This document shows, piece by piece, positions 16,072 through 25,259 of a stretch of DNA of 45,643 nucleotides. The translations under genes were made by a program, and so were the position numbers. Positions within the stretch are counted from its first letter, which is position 1. Each line of letters starts with the position of its first letter. Location of the stretch: NCBI GenBank assembly GCA_045542735.1, contig JAZQLQ010000007.1:1-45643 (forward strand). The letters run 5' to 3'. Source of the DNA: UBA2882 sp045542735 (GTDB taxonomy: Bacteria > Bacillota > Clostridia > Lachnospirales > Lachnospiraceae). Under the pieces are notes generated by a model that saw only the letters and a list, made by a program, of their open reading frames with translations, was not told the origin of the DNA and made no database searches.

Positions 16072-16929
16072 ATGGCAACACTAGGAATTCCGTCTAATAC
16101 CATCGCCGTCTTACAAAAATACGGCTTCAACTTCCAAAAAAAATACGGACAAAACTTTTTAATCGATACCCATGTCCTTGAGAAAATCATCCGCGCATCG
16201 GAGATTACCGAGGATGATTGTGTCTTGGAGATTGGTCCCGGTATCGGTACCATGACCCAGTATCTGGCAGAGAATGCCAAGCGTGTCATTGCGGTGGAGA
16301 TTGATGATCATTTGATTCCCATTCTAAAAGATACCTTGTCCGCATATGATAATGTAACAGTGATACATAACGATATTTTAAAGGTTGATGTGCAGAAGTT
16401 GTGCGACGAGTACAACGACGGCAAGCCCATCAAGGTGGTGGCAAACCTGCCGTATTACATCACCACGCCCATTATTATGGGCTTATTTGAGAGTCATGTG
16501 CCTCTTTCTTCCATTACCATTATGGTGCAAAAGGAAGTGGCAGACCGTATGCAGGTTGGCCCCGGCACCAAGGATTATGGTGCATTGTCACTGGCTGTCC
16601 AGTACTATGCGAAGCCGGAGATCATTGCCAACGTACCCCCCAACTGCTTTATTCCCAGACCCAATGTGGGTAGTGCGGTGATCCGTCTGACCCGTTATGC
16701 AGAGCCGCCGGTGCAAGTGGCAGATGAAAAGAGAATGTTTGCGGTGATTCGTGCTGCTTTTAACCAGCGTAGGAAAACCTTGGTAAATGCCCTTTCCAAC
16801 GCAGGTATTTACAATATCACAAAGGAAAAGACCCTTCAGGCATTGGAAGAAATGGGGCTTTCTGCCACCATTCGGGGCGAAGCCTTGACCCTGGCTCAGT
16901 TTGCAGAGCTTTCCGACCGATTGGTTTAG
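16072..16929 (+). CDS. rsmA: 16S rRNA (adenine1518/1519-N6) dimethyltransferase
   Basis: A 285-residue methyltransferase (KsgA/RsmA). FLIDTHVLEKIIRAS is the typical N-terminus, LEIGPGIGTMT the SAM-binding loop, and NLPYYITTP (from residue 125) the catalytic motif IV. A C-terminal helical domain contains AAFNQRRKTLVNAL. It dimethylates two adjacent adenines in the 3' hairpin of 16S rRNA late in 30S assembly. It follows tatD with a 12-base gap and ends in a strong terminator, so the two form a short operon. Confidence 0.96.
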   Translation: MATLGIPSNTIAVLQKYGFNFQKKYGQNFLIDTHVLEKIIRASEITEDDCVLEIGPGIGTMTQYLAENAKRVIAVEIDDHLIPILKDTLSAYDNVTVIHNDILKVDVQKLCDEYNDGKPIKVVANLPYYITTPIIMGLFESHVPLSSITIMVQKEVADRMQVGPGTKDYGALSLAVQYYAKPEIIANVPPNCFIPRPNVGSAVIRLTRYAEPPVQVADEKRMFAVIRAAFNQRRKTLVNALSNAGIYNITKEKTLQALEEMGLSATIRGEALTLAQFAELSDRLV

Positions 16930-16939
16930 CAAAATTATG

Positions 16940-16974
16940 ACGCATAAATTTCTATATTTATGCGTTATTCTTTT
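16940..16974 (+). terminator. intrinsic terminator after rsmA
   Basis: ACGCATAAAT (16940-16949) / ATTTATGCGT (16956-16965) with a TATTCTTTT tail. Confidence 0.88.
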
Positions 16975-17001
16975 GACATCAAAATACGCCTATGGTAAAC
17001 T
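16973..17001 (+). promoter_or_regulatory. promoter of the acidic TPR gene
   Basis: TTGACA (16973-16978), 17 bases, TAAACT (16996-17001). It starts in the T-tail of the preceding terminator. Confidence 0.7.
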
Positions 17002-17077
17002 GATATTTAGTAAGAAAATAGGGGTATTTTGTAAAAAAATACCATATGATGTATACAAGTAGTTTGAGGTGAATAGC

Positions 17078-20000
17078 TTGGATAAGTATGAATATCGGGT
17101 TCGCGCGGAGGAGATTAACGCGCTGATCGAGCAAAGACAATATGCAGATGCGGTTAAAATCGCGGATACCATTGACTGGCGCAGGGTTAAGAGTGTGACC
17201 ATGCTCTGTAAGGTCAGTGAATTATACAAAATGAACCGTCGCTATGAGGACAGCAAGGATATCCTGTTGCTGGCTTATGAGCGTCAGCCCGGTTCCAGAA
17301 AGATTGTTTACTCTTTATGTGAGTTGAGCATCAAGCTGGAAGAGCTGGTTCAGGCCATTGAGTATTATAAAGAGTTTGTACAGATTGCGCCCCGCGATAC
17401 CGGACGCTTTATTTTGCAATACCGTTTGTACGAAGCCCAGGACGTCAGTCTTGAGGAGCGTATTGCTGTACTGGAAGAGTACAAAAAGCGTGATTACCGT
17501 GAAAAATGGGCTTATGAGCTTGCTTACCTCTATCATAGAATCGGACTTGCTACCCGTTGTGTCGAAGAATGTGATGAATTGATTCTTTGGTTCGGCGAAG
17601 GCAAATATGTGATCAAAGCCATGGAGCTTAAGATGCTTCATGTTCCCCTTTCTGCAACACAGCAGGAAAAATACGACAAGAGATTCCAGTCTTCCAATAC
17701 CGCTTATGTGGTTAAGACAGGAGACGAACCGGCTACACCTCAGCCCGCACCTACTGCTACATCGGTAGCACCGGAGGTGGCTGCGGCTATGGCTCGTTCT
17801 GCGGCAGGAGTTCAGGGAGGCGTATCTACAGATACTATTCCGTCCATGCCTATCCAGATTAAGTCTGTTGAGGTTTCCAATGCTCCTACTACCCGTATTC
17901 CTTCCAAGGATTTACAGGAAGAGACACAGCCTGAGGCAGAGACTATCCGTATTCCTACAGAGGAAATTGCGGCAGCTCAGGATATGGAGCCCGAAGAAGT
18001 GACCATCGATATGCCCGAGATTCCTTTGGCGCAGACACCCGATGATTTGGATATTCAGGTTAAGACCTTAGATATGGGTGAATACAATACCATCAACTTG
18101 CAGAAAGAGCTGGCAAAGAATCTTGCCCAGATCTTAGAGCAGGAAGATATGGAAGCCAGCGATGCTACTAAGGCAATTCCCGTAGAGTCCATCAATATGT
18201 TGGCAGACAGCGCGGTTGAAGAGCCCGCAGAGGCTGTTGAGCCCGAGATTGAAGAAGAGCTTGAAAAAGTAGAAGAACCCGTCGAGGAATTGGTGGAAGA
18301 AGTGGCAGAAGAGGTTCAGCTTGAGGAAGAAGTTGTGATCGAGCCTGTTCCGGCTATTACACAGACTATGGATTTTGCCATGACCAGAGATGTGGTTAGT
18401 GAAGTAAATAAAGTATTGGGCGAAGAAGAGCCTGATTTGATTACCGAAGAAGATTTGTTAAATTCCTTACAGGAGACCGAGGAAGAGGTTGTAGAAGAAC
18501 CTGCGGCCGAGGAAGTTCCTGTAGTTGAAGAGCCCGTGGCTGAGGAAATTCCTGTAGTAGAGGAAACTCCTGTTGAGGAGACTCACGTCCAAGAAGCACC
18601 GGTTCAGGTAGCACCCGCTCCTGAAGAGGAAGAGCCCATGGTAGAGAAGCAGATTACCGGACAGCTCAGTTTTGATGATTTGATGGCAGAGTGGGAAGAA
18701 ACCAAGAAAGCTAACGAAGCAAAGCATTTAGAAGAGATGCGTCGTAAGGTAATGGAGCAGACAGGTCCAATGTTTAAGGACTTTGATGCTGCTGCCAAAG
18801 CCAGCGTTCAGGCTGATTTAGCATTATTAACCCCTTCCTTGGATGTATTTGATGCACAGGAAGAGGAAGAAGAGCCTGCACCTACCTTAGCAGACTTTGA
18901 TGATGCGGAGGATGAAGTTGCAGAAGAAGTAACAGAAGAAATCGTCGAAGAAGATGATGCAGTAGAAGAATTGGTTGAGGTTGAAGAACCTGTTATGGAA
19001 GTTGAAGAACCTACTCCCGAGCCCGCCGCAGAGCCCGAATTCAACCCCACTACTTTTGATACCGCCGAGATTAACGGCTTAGAAGAGAAATTGATGGCTT
19101 CCCTGGTAGAGTCTGAGGAGGAATCCGAAGAAGCGGCAGTTGAAGAGCCCGAAGCAGAGGAAGAACTTGACGAAGTAGAAGAGCTTGTTGAGATTGAAGA
19201 GCCGGAAGTTGCAGTAGTTCCCGAGCCCGAACCGGAGCCGGTAGTAGAGCCTGTAGCAGAAGAGCCCAAACCACAGGTTGGCGGTGAGACAGCAGAGCTT
19301 GAGAGATTGATTATCGAAGCTCTGACAGAGCCCAAGGCAGAAGAGACTGTAGAAGAAACAGCCACACCTGTGATCCCCAAGGGCGAAACAGGATTTATTA
19401 TCGCAGATTTGACCGAAGAACCCAAGGAGGAAGCACCCGTTGTTGCTCCTGTGGTAGAGGATAAGAAGGAAGAGCCTGCGCAGGAAGAAAAATCCATTCC
19501 TGTCAGAAGAACTCTTACCCGTGATGAGAAGGAGTTGTTTGGTTCCATCGCACAGACCAAGTCTGTACAGGAAGAGGTGGCAAATGCCATTGACAACTTA
19601 AGTTTAAATCCTTGCATGGGTAATGTACTGGTGACCGGTGAAAAGGGCACAGGTACCATGGATGTAGCCAAGAATCTGGTAAAAGTCCTTTCCGTAAATG
19701 AAGATGAATTTTCCGGAAAAGTGGCAAAGATCAGTGGTGAAGTGTTAAATACCCGTAGTATTTCCGATACATTAAACGGTCTTGGAAACGGTGCTTTGAT
19801 TATCGAGCAGGCAGGAAAGCTTGACGATATGGCACTTCTTTCCTTAAGTGAAAGTATGAAGAAGAAAAAAGACGACGGTATCCTCATTGTCTTGGAAGAC
19901 ACCAAGAAAGAGATGGATGCACTCTTGGCGAAAAACAATATGCCCAAGCAGTTCTTTGATCTTCGTGTAGATATTGCAGCATTGGATAACGATGGTCTGG

Positions 20001-20257
20001 TAAATTATGGTAAAGAGTATGCCAACGAGCAGGAGTATTCCATTGATGATATGGGTGTACTTGCTCTGTATACACGCATTTCCGAGATGCAGACCAATGA
20101 GCATGCAGTGACAGTTGATGAGGTCCGTGAGCTTGTGGATGAAGCAATCCGCAATTCCCAAAAGAAAAATGTGGCTCACTTTATGGATGTCATCCTGGCA
20201 AAGAGATATGACAAAGACGATATGATCGTTTTGAGAGAGAAGGATTTCTTAAAATAA
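17078..20257 (+). CDS. large acidic protein with TPR-like N-terminus and degenerate AAA-like C-terminus
   Basis: A 1059-residue protein. I choose TTG 17078, 7 bases behind GAGGTG; a GTG at 17069 is the alternative. Residues about 1-190 are TPR-like helical repeats (EDSKDILLLAYERQPGSRKI, QAIEYYKEFVQIAPRD). Residues about 200-800 are low-complexity, dominated by Glu, Val, Pro and Ala (VEEPVAEE-type repeats), and must be strongly negative and unfolded. Residues about 830-1059 look like an AAA module: LVTGEKGTGTMDVAKNLVKV resembles a P-loop but has T in place of the essential lysine, with GALIIEQAGKL as a Walker-B-like strand. It probably does not hydrolyse ATP. It would be cytoplasmic, as there is no signal or TM segment. 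It lies 21 bases before glgB. Function is unknown. Confidence 0.75.
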   Translation: MDKYEYRVRAEEINALIEQRQYADAVKIADTIDWRRVKSVTMLCKVSELYKMNRRYEDSKDILLLAYERQPGSRKIVYSLCELSIKLEELVQAIEYYKEFVQIAPRDTGRFILQYRLYEAQDVSLEERIAVLEEYKKRDYREKWAYELAYLYHRIGLATRCVEECDELILWFGEGKYVIKAMELKMLHVPLSATQQEKYDKRFQSSNTAYVVKTGDEPATPQPAPTATSVAPEVAAAMARSAAGVQGGVSTDTIPSMPIQIKSVEVSNAPTTRIPSKDLQEETQPEAETIRIPTEEIAAAQDMEPEEVTIDMPEIPLAQTPDDLDIQVKTLDMGEYNTINLQKELAKNLAQILEQEDMEASDATKAIPVESINMLADSAVEEPAEAVEPEIEEELEKVEEPVEELVEEVAEEVQLEEEVVIEPVPAITQTMDFAMTRDVVSEVNKVLGEEEPDLITEEDLLNSLQETEEEVVEEPAAEEVPVVEEPVAEEIPVVEETPVEETHVQEAPVQVAPAPEEEEPMVEKQITGQLSFDDLMAEWEETKKANEAKHLEEMRRKVMEQTGPMFKDFDAAAKASVQADLALLTPSLDVFDAQEEEEEPAPTLADFDDAEDEVAEEVTEEIVEEDDAVEELVEVEEPVMEVEEPTPEPAAEPEFNPTTFDTAEINGLEEKLMASLVESEEESEEAAVEEPEAEEELDEVEELVEIEEPEVAVVPEPEPEPVVEPVAEEPKPQVGGETAELERLIIEALTEPKAEETVEETATPVIPKGETGFIIADLTEEPKEEAPVVAPVVEDKKEEPAQEEKSIPVRRTLTRDEKELFGSIAQTKSVQEEVANAIDNLSLNPCMGNVLVTGEKGTGTMDVAKNLVKVLSVNEDEFSGKVAKISGEVLNTRSISDTLNGLGNGALIIEQAGKLDDMALLSLSESMKKKKDDGILIVLEDTKKEMDALLAKNNMPKQFFDLRVDIAALDNDGLVNYGKEYANEQEYSIDDMGVLALYTRISEMQTNEHAVTVDEVRELVDEAIRNSQKKNVAHFMDVILAKRYDKDDMIVLREKDFLK

Positions 20258-20278
20258 CAAAGGGAAAGGGATAAAAAC

Positions 20279-22192
20279 ATGGCAAAAAACAATGAAGTAA
20301 ATCCGTTGTTCATCACCGATGCAGACCAGTATGTGTTTGCCCAGGGATGTCATTACGAGATTTATGAAAAAATGGGAGCGCACAAGACGGTTGTGGATGG
20401 TGTGGAAGGCGTATATTTCGCAGTATGGGCACCCAATGCACAGTATGTCAATGTAGCGGGTACATTTAACGATTGGAATATTTATGAATACAACATGGGT
20501 CGTTTGGGTGAAGGCGGTATCTTCGCATTGTTTGTACCCGGAGTAAAGGAGGATGATTTATACAAGTTTGTCATCACCACTCCTTCCGGTGAGAAGATTT
20601 ACAAAGCCGATCCTTACGGCAACTATATGGAGGTTCGTCCCGGTAATGCGTCCAAGATCACAGATTTAACCCGTTTCAAATGGTCCGACAAGACTTGGAT
20701 GGATGCCAAAGCGGAGAAAGACTGGTTCAAAGAGCCCATCGCTATCTATGAATGTCACATCGGCTCCTGGATGCGTCATCCCGAAGAAGATGAAAAAGGA
20801 TTTTACAACTATCGTGAGTTTGCAGACCGTATCGTAGAGTACTTAAAAGAGATGAAATATACCCACGTGGAGTTGATGGGTATTGCAGAACATCCTTTTG
20901 ACGGTTCCTGGGGTTATCAGGTAACAGGTTATTATGCACCTACATCCCGTTATGGTACACCGGAAGACTTTATGTATCTGGTAAATAAATTACATAAAAA
21001 TAAAATTGGTGTCATCTTGGATTGGGTTCCGGCCCATTTCCCCCGTGATGCCTTTGGTCTTGCTGAGTTTGACGGCACATGTATCTACGAGCATCCCGAT
21101 CCCCGTCGCGGAGAGCATCCTGACTGGGGCACCAAGATTTTCAATTATGCCAAGAAAGAAGTCAGCAACTTCCTGATTGCCAACGCAATGTTTTGGGTAG
21201 ATAAGTTCCACATCGACGGCTTGCGTGTAGACGCGGTTGCTTCCATGCTTTACTTAGACTATGGCAAGCAGGATGGTCAGTGGTTGCCCAACGAATACGG
21301 CAACAACAAAAACTTAGATGCCATCGAGTTTTTCCGTCATTTAAACAGTATGATGGAGAAGCGTTTCCCCGGTACTATTATGATTGCCGAGGAATCCACT
21401 GCATGGCCCATGGTTACCGGTGATGTCAAAGAAGGCGGTCTCGGATTTACCTTCAAGTGGAACATGGGATGGATGCATGATTTCTGTGAATATATGAAAT
21501 TGGATCCTTTATTCCGCAAAGACAATCATTACAATTTGACCTTTGCCATGAGCTACAACAGCAGTGAGAATTATATTTTACCTTTGTCCCATGATGAGGT
21601 AGTTCATCTGAAATGCTCTATGCTCAACAAGATGCCCGGTTTCTATGTGGACAAATTTGCCAACCTTCGTGCAGGCTATACCTATATGTTTACACATTCC
21701 GGTAAGAAGCTATTGTTCATGGGTCAGGAGTTTGGTCAGGATCATGAGTGGAATGAGGCGAAAGAGCTTGACTGGAACTTGCTTGCAGACGATCTGCACA
21801 GCTCCATGAAATACTATGTGTCCAAGCTGTTAGAGATTTACAACAAGTATCCTTGTCTCCATGAGATTGATAATGATTGGGCAGGCTTTGAGTGGTTAAA
21901 TGCCGATGATAAGGAAAACAGTGTTTACACATATGTAAGGAAAGCTTCCAACGGCAAAAACAACCTGTTGGTTGTATTGAATATGACTCCTATGGAAAGA
22001 AAAGATTATGTAGTTGGAGTTCCCAAAAAGAAAAAATATAAATTGTTGTTAAATTCCGATGAGAAATGCTTTGGCGGAACCGGTATGGAGATGCCCAAGG
22101 AGTTCTCTGCAAAAGCAGTGGAAGCAGACGGAAAGCCTTATTCCCTGACTATGGATTTGCCTCCTTACGGAGCAATGATTTTACAGTTCTAA
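20279..22192 (+). CDS. glgB: 1,4-alpha-glucan branching enzyme
   Basis: A 637-residue GH13 enzyme. An N-terminal CBM48 (VYFAVWAPNAQYVNVAGTFN) precedes the barrel. Motifs are DWVPAHFPRD (region I), GLRVDAV with the nucleophile Asp near residue 318 (II), AEEST with the acid/base Glu near 370 (III) and LPLSHDEV (IV). A C-terminal beta domain follows. It cuts alpha-1,4-glucan chains and rejoins them by alpha-1,6 bonds during glycogen synthesis. No other glg genes are in the window. Start ATG 20279 lies behind AAAGGG; a terminator follows the stop. Confidence 0.95.
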   Translation: MAKNNEVNPLFITDADQYVFAQGCHYEIYEKMGAHKTVVDGVEGVYFAVWAPNAQYVNVAGTFNDWNIYEYNMGRLGEGGIFALFVPGVKEDDLYKFVITTPSGEKIYKADPYGNYMEVRPGNASKITDLTRFKWSDKTWMDAKAEKDWFKEPIAIYECHIGSWMRHPEEDEKGFYNYREFADRIVEYLKEMKYTHVELMGIAEHPFDGSWGYQVTGYYAPTSRYGTPEDFMYLVNKLHKNKIGVILDWVPAHFPRDAFGLAEFDGTCIYEHPDPRRGEHPDWGTKIFNYAKKEVSNFLIANAMFWVDKFHIDGLRVDAVASMLYLDYGKQDGQWLPNEYGNNKNLDAIEFFRHLNSMMEKRFPGTIMIAEESTAWPMVTGDVKEGGLGFTFKWNMGWMHDFCEYMKLDPLFRKDNHYNLTFAMSYNSSENYILPLSHDEVVHLKCSMLNKMPGFYVDKFANLRAGYTYMFTHSGKKLLFMGQEFGQDHEWNEAKELDWNLLADDLHSSMKYYVSKLLEIYNKYPCLHEIDNDWAGFEWLNADDKENSVYTYVRKASNGKNNLLVVLNMTPMERKDYVVGVPKKKKYKLLLNSDEKCFGGTGMEMPKEFSAKAVEADGKPYSLTMDLPPYGAMILQF

Positions 22193-22200
22193 ATCGGGAT

Positions 22201-22228
22201 TAAAGGAAAACTTCAAAAATGCCGAAAT
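22201..22228 (+). promoter_or_regulatory. sigma-28 (SigD/FliA)-like promoter of the flagellin unit
   Basis: TAAA (22201-22204), 16 bases, GCCGAAAT (22221-22228), close to the consensus TAAA-N15-GCCGATAA. It lies just upstream of a flagellin-containing operon. Spacing is one longer than ideal. Confidence 0.5.
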
Positions 22229-22267
22229 AAAGGGTGAATGCAATTGCATTTGCCCTTATTTTTTTAG
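22226..22267 (+). terminator. intrinsic terminator after glgB
   Basis: AAAGGG-TG-AATGCAATTGCATT-TG-CCCTT followed by ATTTTTTT. The left arm overlaps the -10 box of the sigma-28-like promoter. Confidence 0.85.
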
Positions 22268-22283
22268 CGTACGAGGATTTTTT

Positions 22284-25259
22284 ATGAACATTACATTTGG
22301 TCAGGTAGAACAATATAAAGATAACACCGGCGTAAAAGGTAGCTTAAACGTCGGCAATCATCATGTAGAAGGAAGCACATCACAAAAGGCAGCAGGCAGC
22401 TTTCTCTGGGATAAAAATGAGTCGGTCATCGGCAATCAGGCTTATCGTGAGAATGGTGCTAAGAAAAATCTTTTGGAAGAGGCTTCTTCTTTTGATGCGG
22501 CAAACAGCAAAGATTTTATGGTGGTTATGTCCAATACCATGTCCGATGAGGATTATGCCAAGATTGCTGAAAACGGCGGTAATCCCGGGGGCTATGAGCC
22601 CGGTGAGATAGTGACAGTGGTAGATGAGATTAAGGTGAAACTGGCACAGGCAGGTATCCATATCGCAGGCTATACCGATCAGATTGATGAAAGTGCGGTT
22701 CGGGAAGTGACCGGTAGTGATACCTATGCGGCAGCCATTGCTCATGCCTTGGAGTCCAAGGATCTTCCTGCTACAGATAAAAATATCAAGGATTGTTATA
22801 ACGAGATCGAGAAAGCTTCCCATTTGACAGAGCTTTCCGACGGAGCCAAGAAATATATGCTGGAAAATGGTTTGGAGCCTACCATTGATACCATGTATAA
22901 GGCTACTTATGCAGGTGCAAAGGATGCTTCTGCACAGCCCGGCGGTTATTTTGGCGCAGGTGCTGAAGGGTATATGGCAAAGAAGGGAACTACCGAGGAT
23001 ATCAAAGCCATGGAAGGTCAGATTAAGACTTTGATTGAAAAAGCAGGACTTCCCGTGGGTGAAGAGAGTTTACAAAATGCCCACTGGCTTTTAGAAAAAG
23101 GTCTTCCTCTGACAGAAGAAAATCTCATCCGTTTGGATGAAATCAATCATATAAAGTTCCCCATCGGTGCAAAAGAGGCGGCTTTGGCTGCAGCTGATGC
23201 CATTTCTGTAGGACTTTCTGCTAAGGAAGCAAACCTGACCGTTGGCGAAGGTTATCAGGATGAAACAAAGGGTTATCTTGCAAAGGCGCAGGAAATCAAT
23301 GATAAGACCCAGAGCCTGACCGAGGATGACGTGATGCAGGCAGTGGCAAGAGGTAAATCCCTAAATCTCTATCAGTTATTCCAGATGAAGGCAGAGGCAA
23401 GTGTCAGCGTGGAAGCAAGCATGAGTGTACAGGCGACCACTGTGGGTGTATTTAGTACTACCTCCAACAAACCTGTAGCGCAGATGTTGGAGATTCAGAT
23501 TCAGATGAGCGCCCAGGCTAACTTAAAGCTTATGAGACAGGGCATTCATATTGAGTTGGAGCCTTTGGACAATTTGTTAAATCTTTTAAAGCAGGAAGAG
23601 AGCATCTTCCATTCTACAGAGCTTGCCAATATCAGTAGTAAGGCAGAGGAAATTAAATCTATGCCTGCTGCCACCTTAGGCATATCCGTACAACAAGCAT
23701 GGATGATGCAGGGCACATTTACCCTGGATCGTGTCTACGAAGCAGGTAAAACTCTGGCCCAGACCTATGCAAAGGCAGGGGAGACTTACGAAGCCCTGAT
23801 GACAGCGCCCAGAGCAGATTTGGGTGATTCCATCAAGACCGCTTTCCGCAATGTGGATAAGCTTCTTTCCGAAAACGGATTTGATGTCAATGAAGATAAT
23901 CAGCGTGCGGTGCGTATTCTCGGCTACAATCAGATGGAGATTTCCGAGGAAAACATGGATGCAGTCAAAGAGGCAGATTCCATGCTGAATCGTGTTCTGC
24001 ATAACCTGACACCGGAGAAAACCTTGGAGATGATCCGTGATGGCGTGAACCCCTTGGAGATGAATCTGGATGAATTGAATGCATATCTGACACAGAATGA
24101 CACTGTGGCAGAGGATATGGAGAAATACAGCAGATATCTTTACAATCTGGAGAAAAACGGTGAGATCAGTGCTGAAGAGAAAGAGGCTTATATCGGTATT
24201 TACCGTCTGCTCCGTCAGATTGAAAAAGGTGATGGTGCAGCAATCGGTGCAGTGGTTGCAAACAAGCAGGAATTGAATCTGGAGAATCTCTTAAGTGCAG
24301 TCCGCACACGTAAAAAAGGATATATTGATACCAAGATTGATGATGCTTTTGGTTTGTTGCAGGATGTAGAAAAGAACGGCACATCCATTACGGACCAGAT
24401 TTTACATTATTATCAGAATAAAGCCGGTAACCTGCTTCATGACATGGCAGGATATAGTGAGGGTAGTGAGGCAGATTTTACTGCCGATGCAGAGATGTTT
24501 AGACAGATGGGCGCAGTATCCGAGGAGCATTTTGCGGCATTACTTTCCGATGATATTCCAGTGACAGGCAATCATCTGTTGGCGCAGCAGGCCTTGGCAT
24601 CCGGCAGCAATTTATATGATCAGTTGACCAAAGCGGCTTCCAATAAGGAAAAAACTTTGGATAAGAAACTTGAGCGTATCCGTGAGGCAATGGATGAGGG
24701 CGAAGAAGCGGTAAAAGAAGCCTATGAGGAGATGAGAGCAGAGGCGACAAAGACTCTGGAAGCAGAAGCATCCGCTAGCGGCAGTCATATTGATGTTCGC
24801 TCCATGGCGCATTTTGCAAGACAGGTAGAGCTCATCAATAACCATGCAAAGAATGAAAACTATTATGTGCCCATGCAGTTTTCCGAGGAATGGACCATGG
24901 TTCATGTACAGATCGTCAGTGGCAGTGGCGAAGGCAAGGTTTCCGTAGACTTAAAGGGAATGGCAACAGCTACTTTTACCGTCAAAGAGGAGCGCATGGA
25001 AGGTTTGATTGGTGTTGTCAATGAAGCAGATGTGGATAAATATTCACAGATTGCCGACAAATGTGCAAAAGAAATACTGGCGAAAACAGGAAAAGAAGCC
25101 GATATAACATGTGTATACAGTAAAACTATGAATGTAGATGCCTTTTTACAGACCGGCGCAGAGGGACAAAGAACTTCTAACAAAGTGTTATATCAGGTAG
25201 CCAAGGCATTTATCCATACCATGGAGCAGGAGGTTAGCGCAAATGAGAGTCAATTATAA
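22284..25259 (+). CDS. DUF6240-type flagellin-associated protein
   Basis: A 991-residue acidic, mainly helical protein with no signal peptide or TM segment. It resembles proteins annotated DUF6240 found near flagellar genes of Lachnospiraceae (from memory). It contains imperfect repeats of the type [DE]LPxTxxN followed by a helix: DLPATDKNIKDC, GLPLTEENLIRLDE, MEISEENMDAVKEAD and DIPVTGNHLLAQQA. The C-terminal 150 residues (MQFSEEWTMVHVQIVSGSGE, VSVDLKGMATATFTV) form a beta-rich domain like the C-terminus of hook-length control protein FliK. Its end overlaps flagellin by 17 bases, and the flagellin ribosome site lies inside it. A role in filament or hook assembly is inferred. Confidence 0.7.
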   Translation: MNITFGQVEQYKDNTGVKGSLNVGNHHVEGSTSQKAAGSFLWDKNESVIGNQAYRENGAKKNLLEEASSFDAANSKDFMVVMSNTMSDEDYAKIAENGGNPGGYEPGEIVTVVDEIKVKLAQAGIHIAGYTDQIDESAVREVTGSDTYAAAIAHALESKDLPATDKNIKDCYNEIEKASHLTELSDGAKKYMLENGLEPTIDTMYKATYAGAKDASAQPGGYFGAGAEGYMAKKGTTEDIKAMEGQIKTLIEKAGLPVGEESLQNAHWLLEKGLPLTEENLIRLDEINHIKFPIGAKEAALAAADAISVGLSAKEANLTVGEGYQDETKGYLAKAQEINDKTQSLTEDDVMQAVARGKSLNLYQLFQMKAEASVSVEASMSVQATTVGVFSTTSNKPVAQMLEIQIQMSAQANLKLMRQGIHIELEPLDNLLNLLKQEESIFHSTELANISSKAEEIKSMPAATLGISVQQAWMMQGTFTLDRVYEAGKTLAQTYAKAGETYEALMTAPRADLGDSIKTAFRNVDKLLSENGFDVNEDNQRAVRILGYNQMEISEENMDAVKEADSMLNRVLHNLTPEKTLEMIRDGVNPLEMNLDELNAYLTQNDTVAEDMEKYSRYLYNLEKNGEISAEEKEAYIGIYRLLRQIEKGDGAAIGAVVANKQELNLENLLSAVRTRKKGYIDTKIDDAFGLLQDVEKNGTSITDQILHYYQNKAGNLLHDMAGYSEGSEADFTADAEMFRQMGAVSEEHFAALLSDDIPVTGNHLLAQQALASGSNLYDQLTKAASNKEKTLDKKLERIREAMDEGEEAVKEAYEEMRAEATKTLEAEASASGSHIDVRSMAHFARQVELINNHAKNENYYVPMQFSEEWTMVHVQIVSGSGEGKVSVDLKGMATATFTVKEERMEGLIGVVNEADVDKYSQIADKCAKEILAKTGKEADITCVYSKTMNVDAFLQTGAEGQRTSNKVLYQVAKAFIHTMEQEVSANESQL

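Noticed and set aside
18808..19947. 379-residue Ser-rich reading frame on the - strand
   Set aside because: It is the mirror of the Glu/Pro-rich repeat region (GAA/GAG reads as TTC/CTC on the other strand), with no ribosome site and low complexity.
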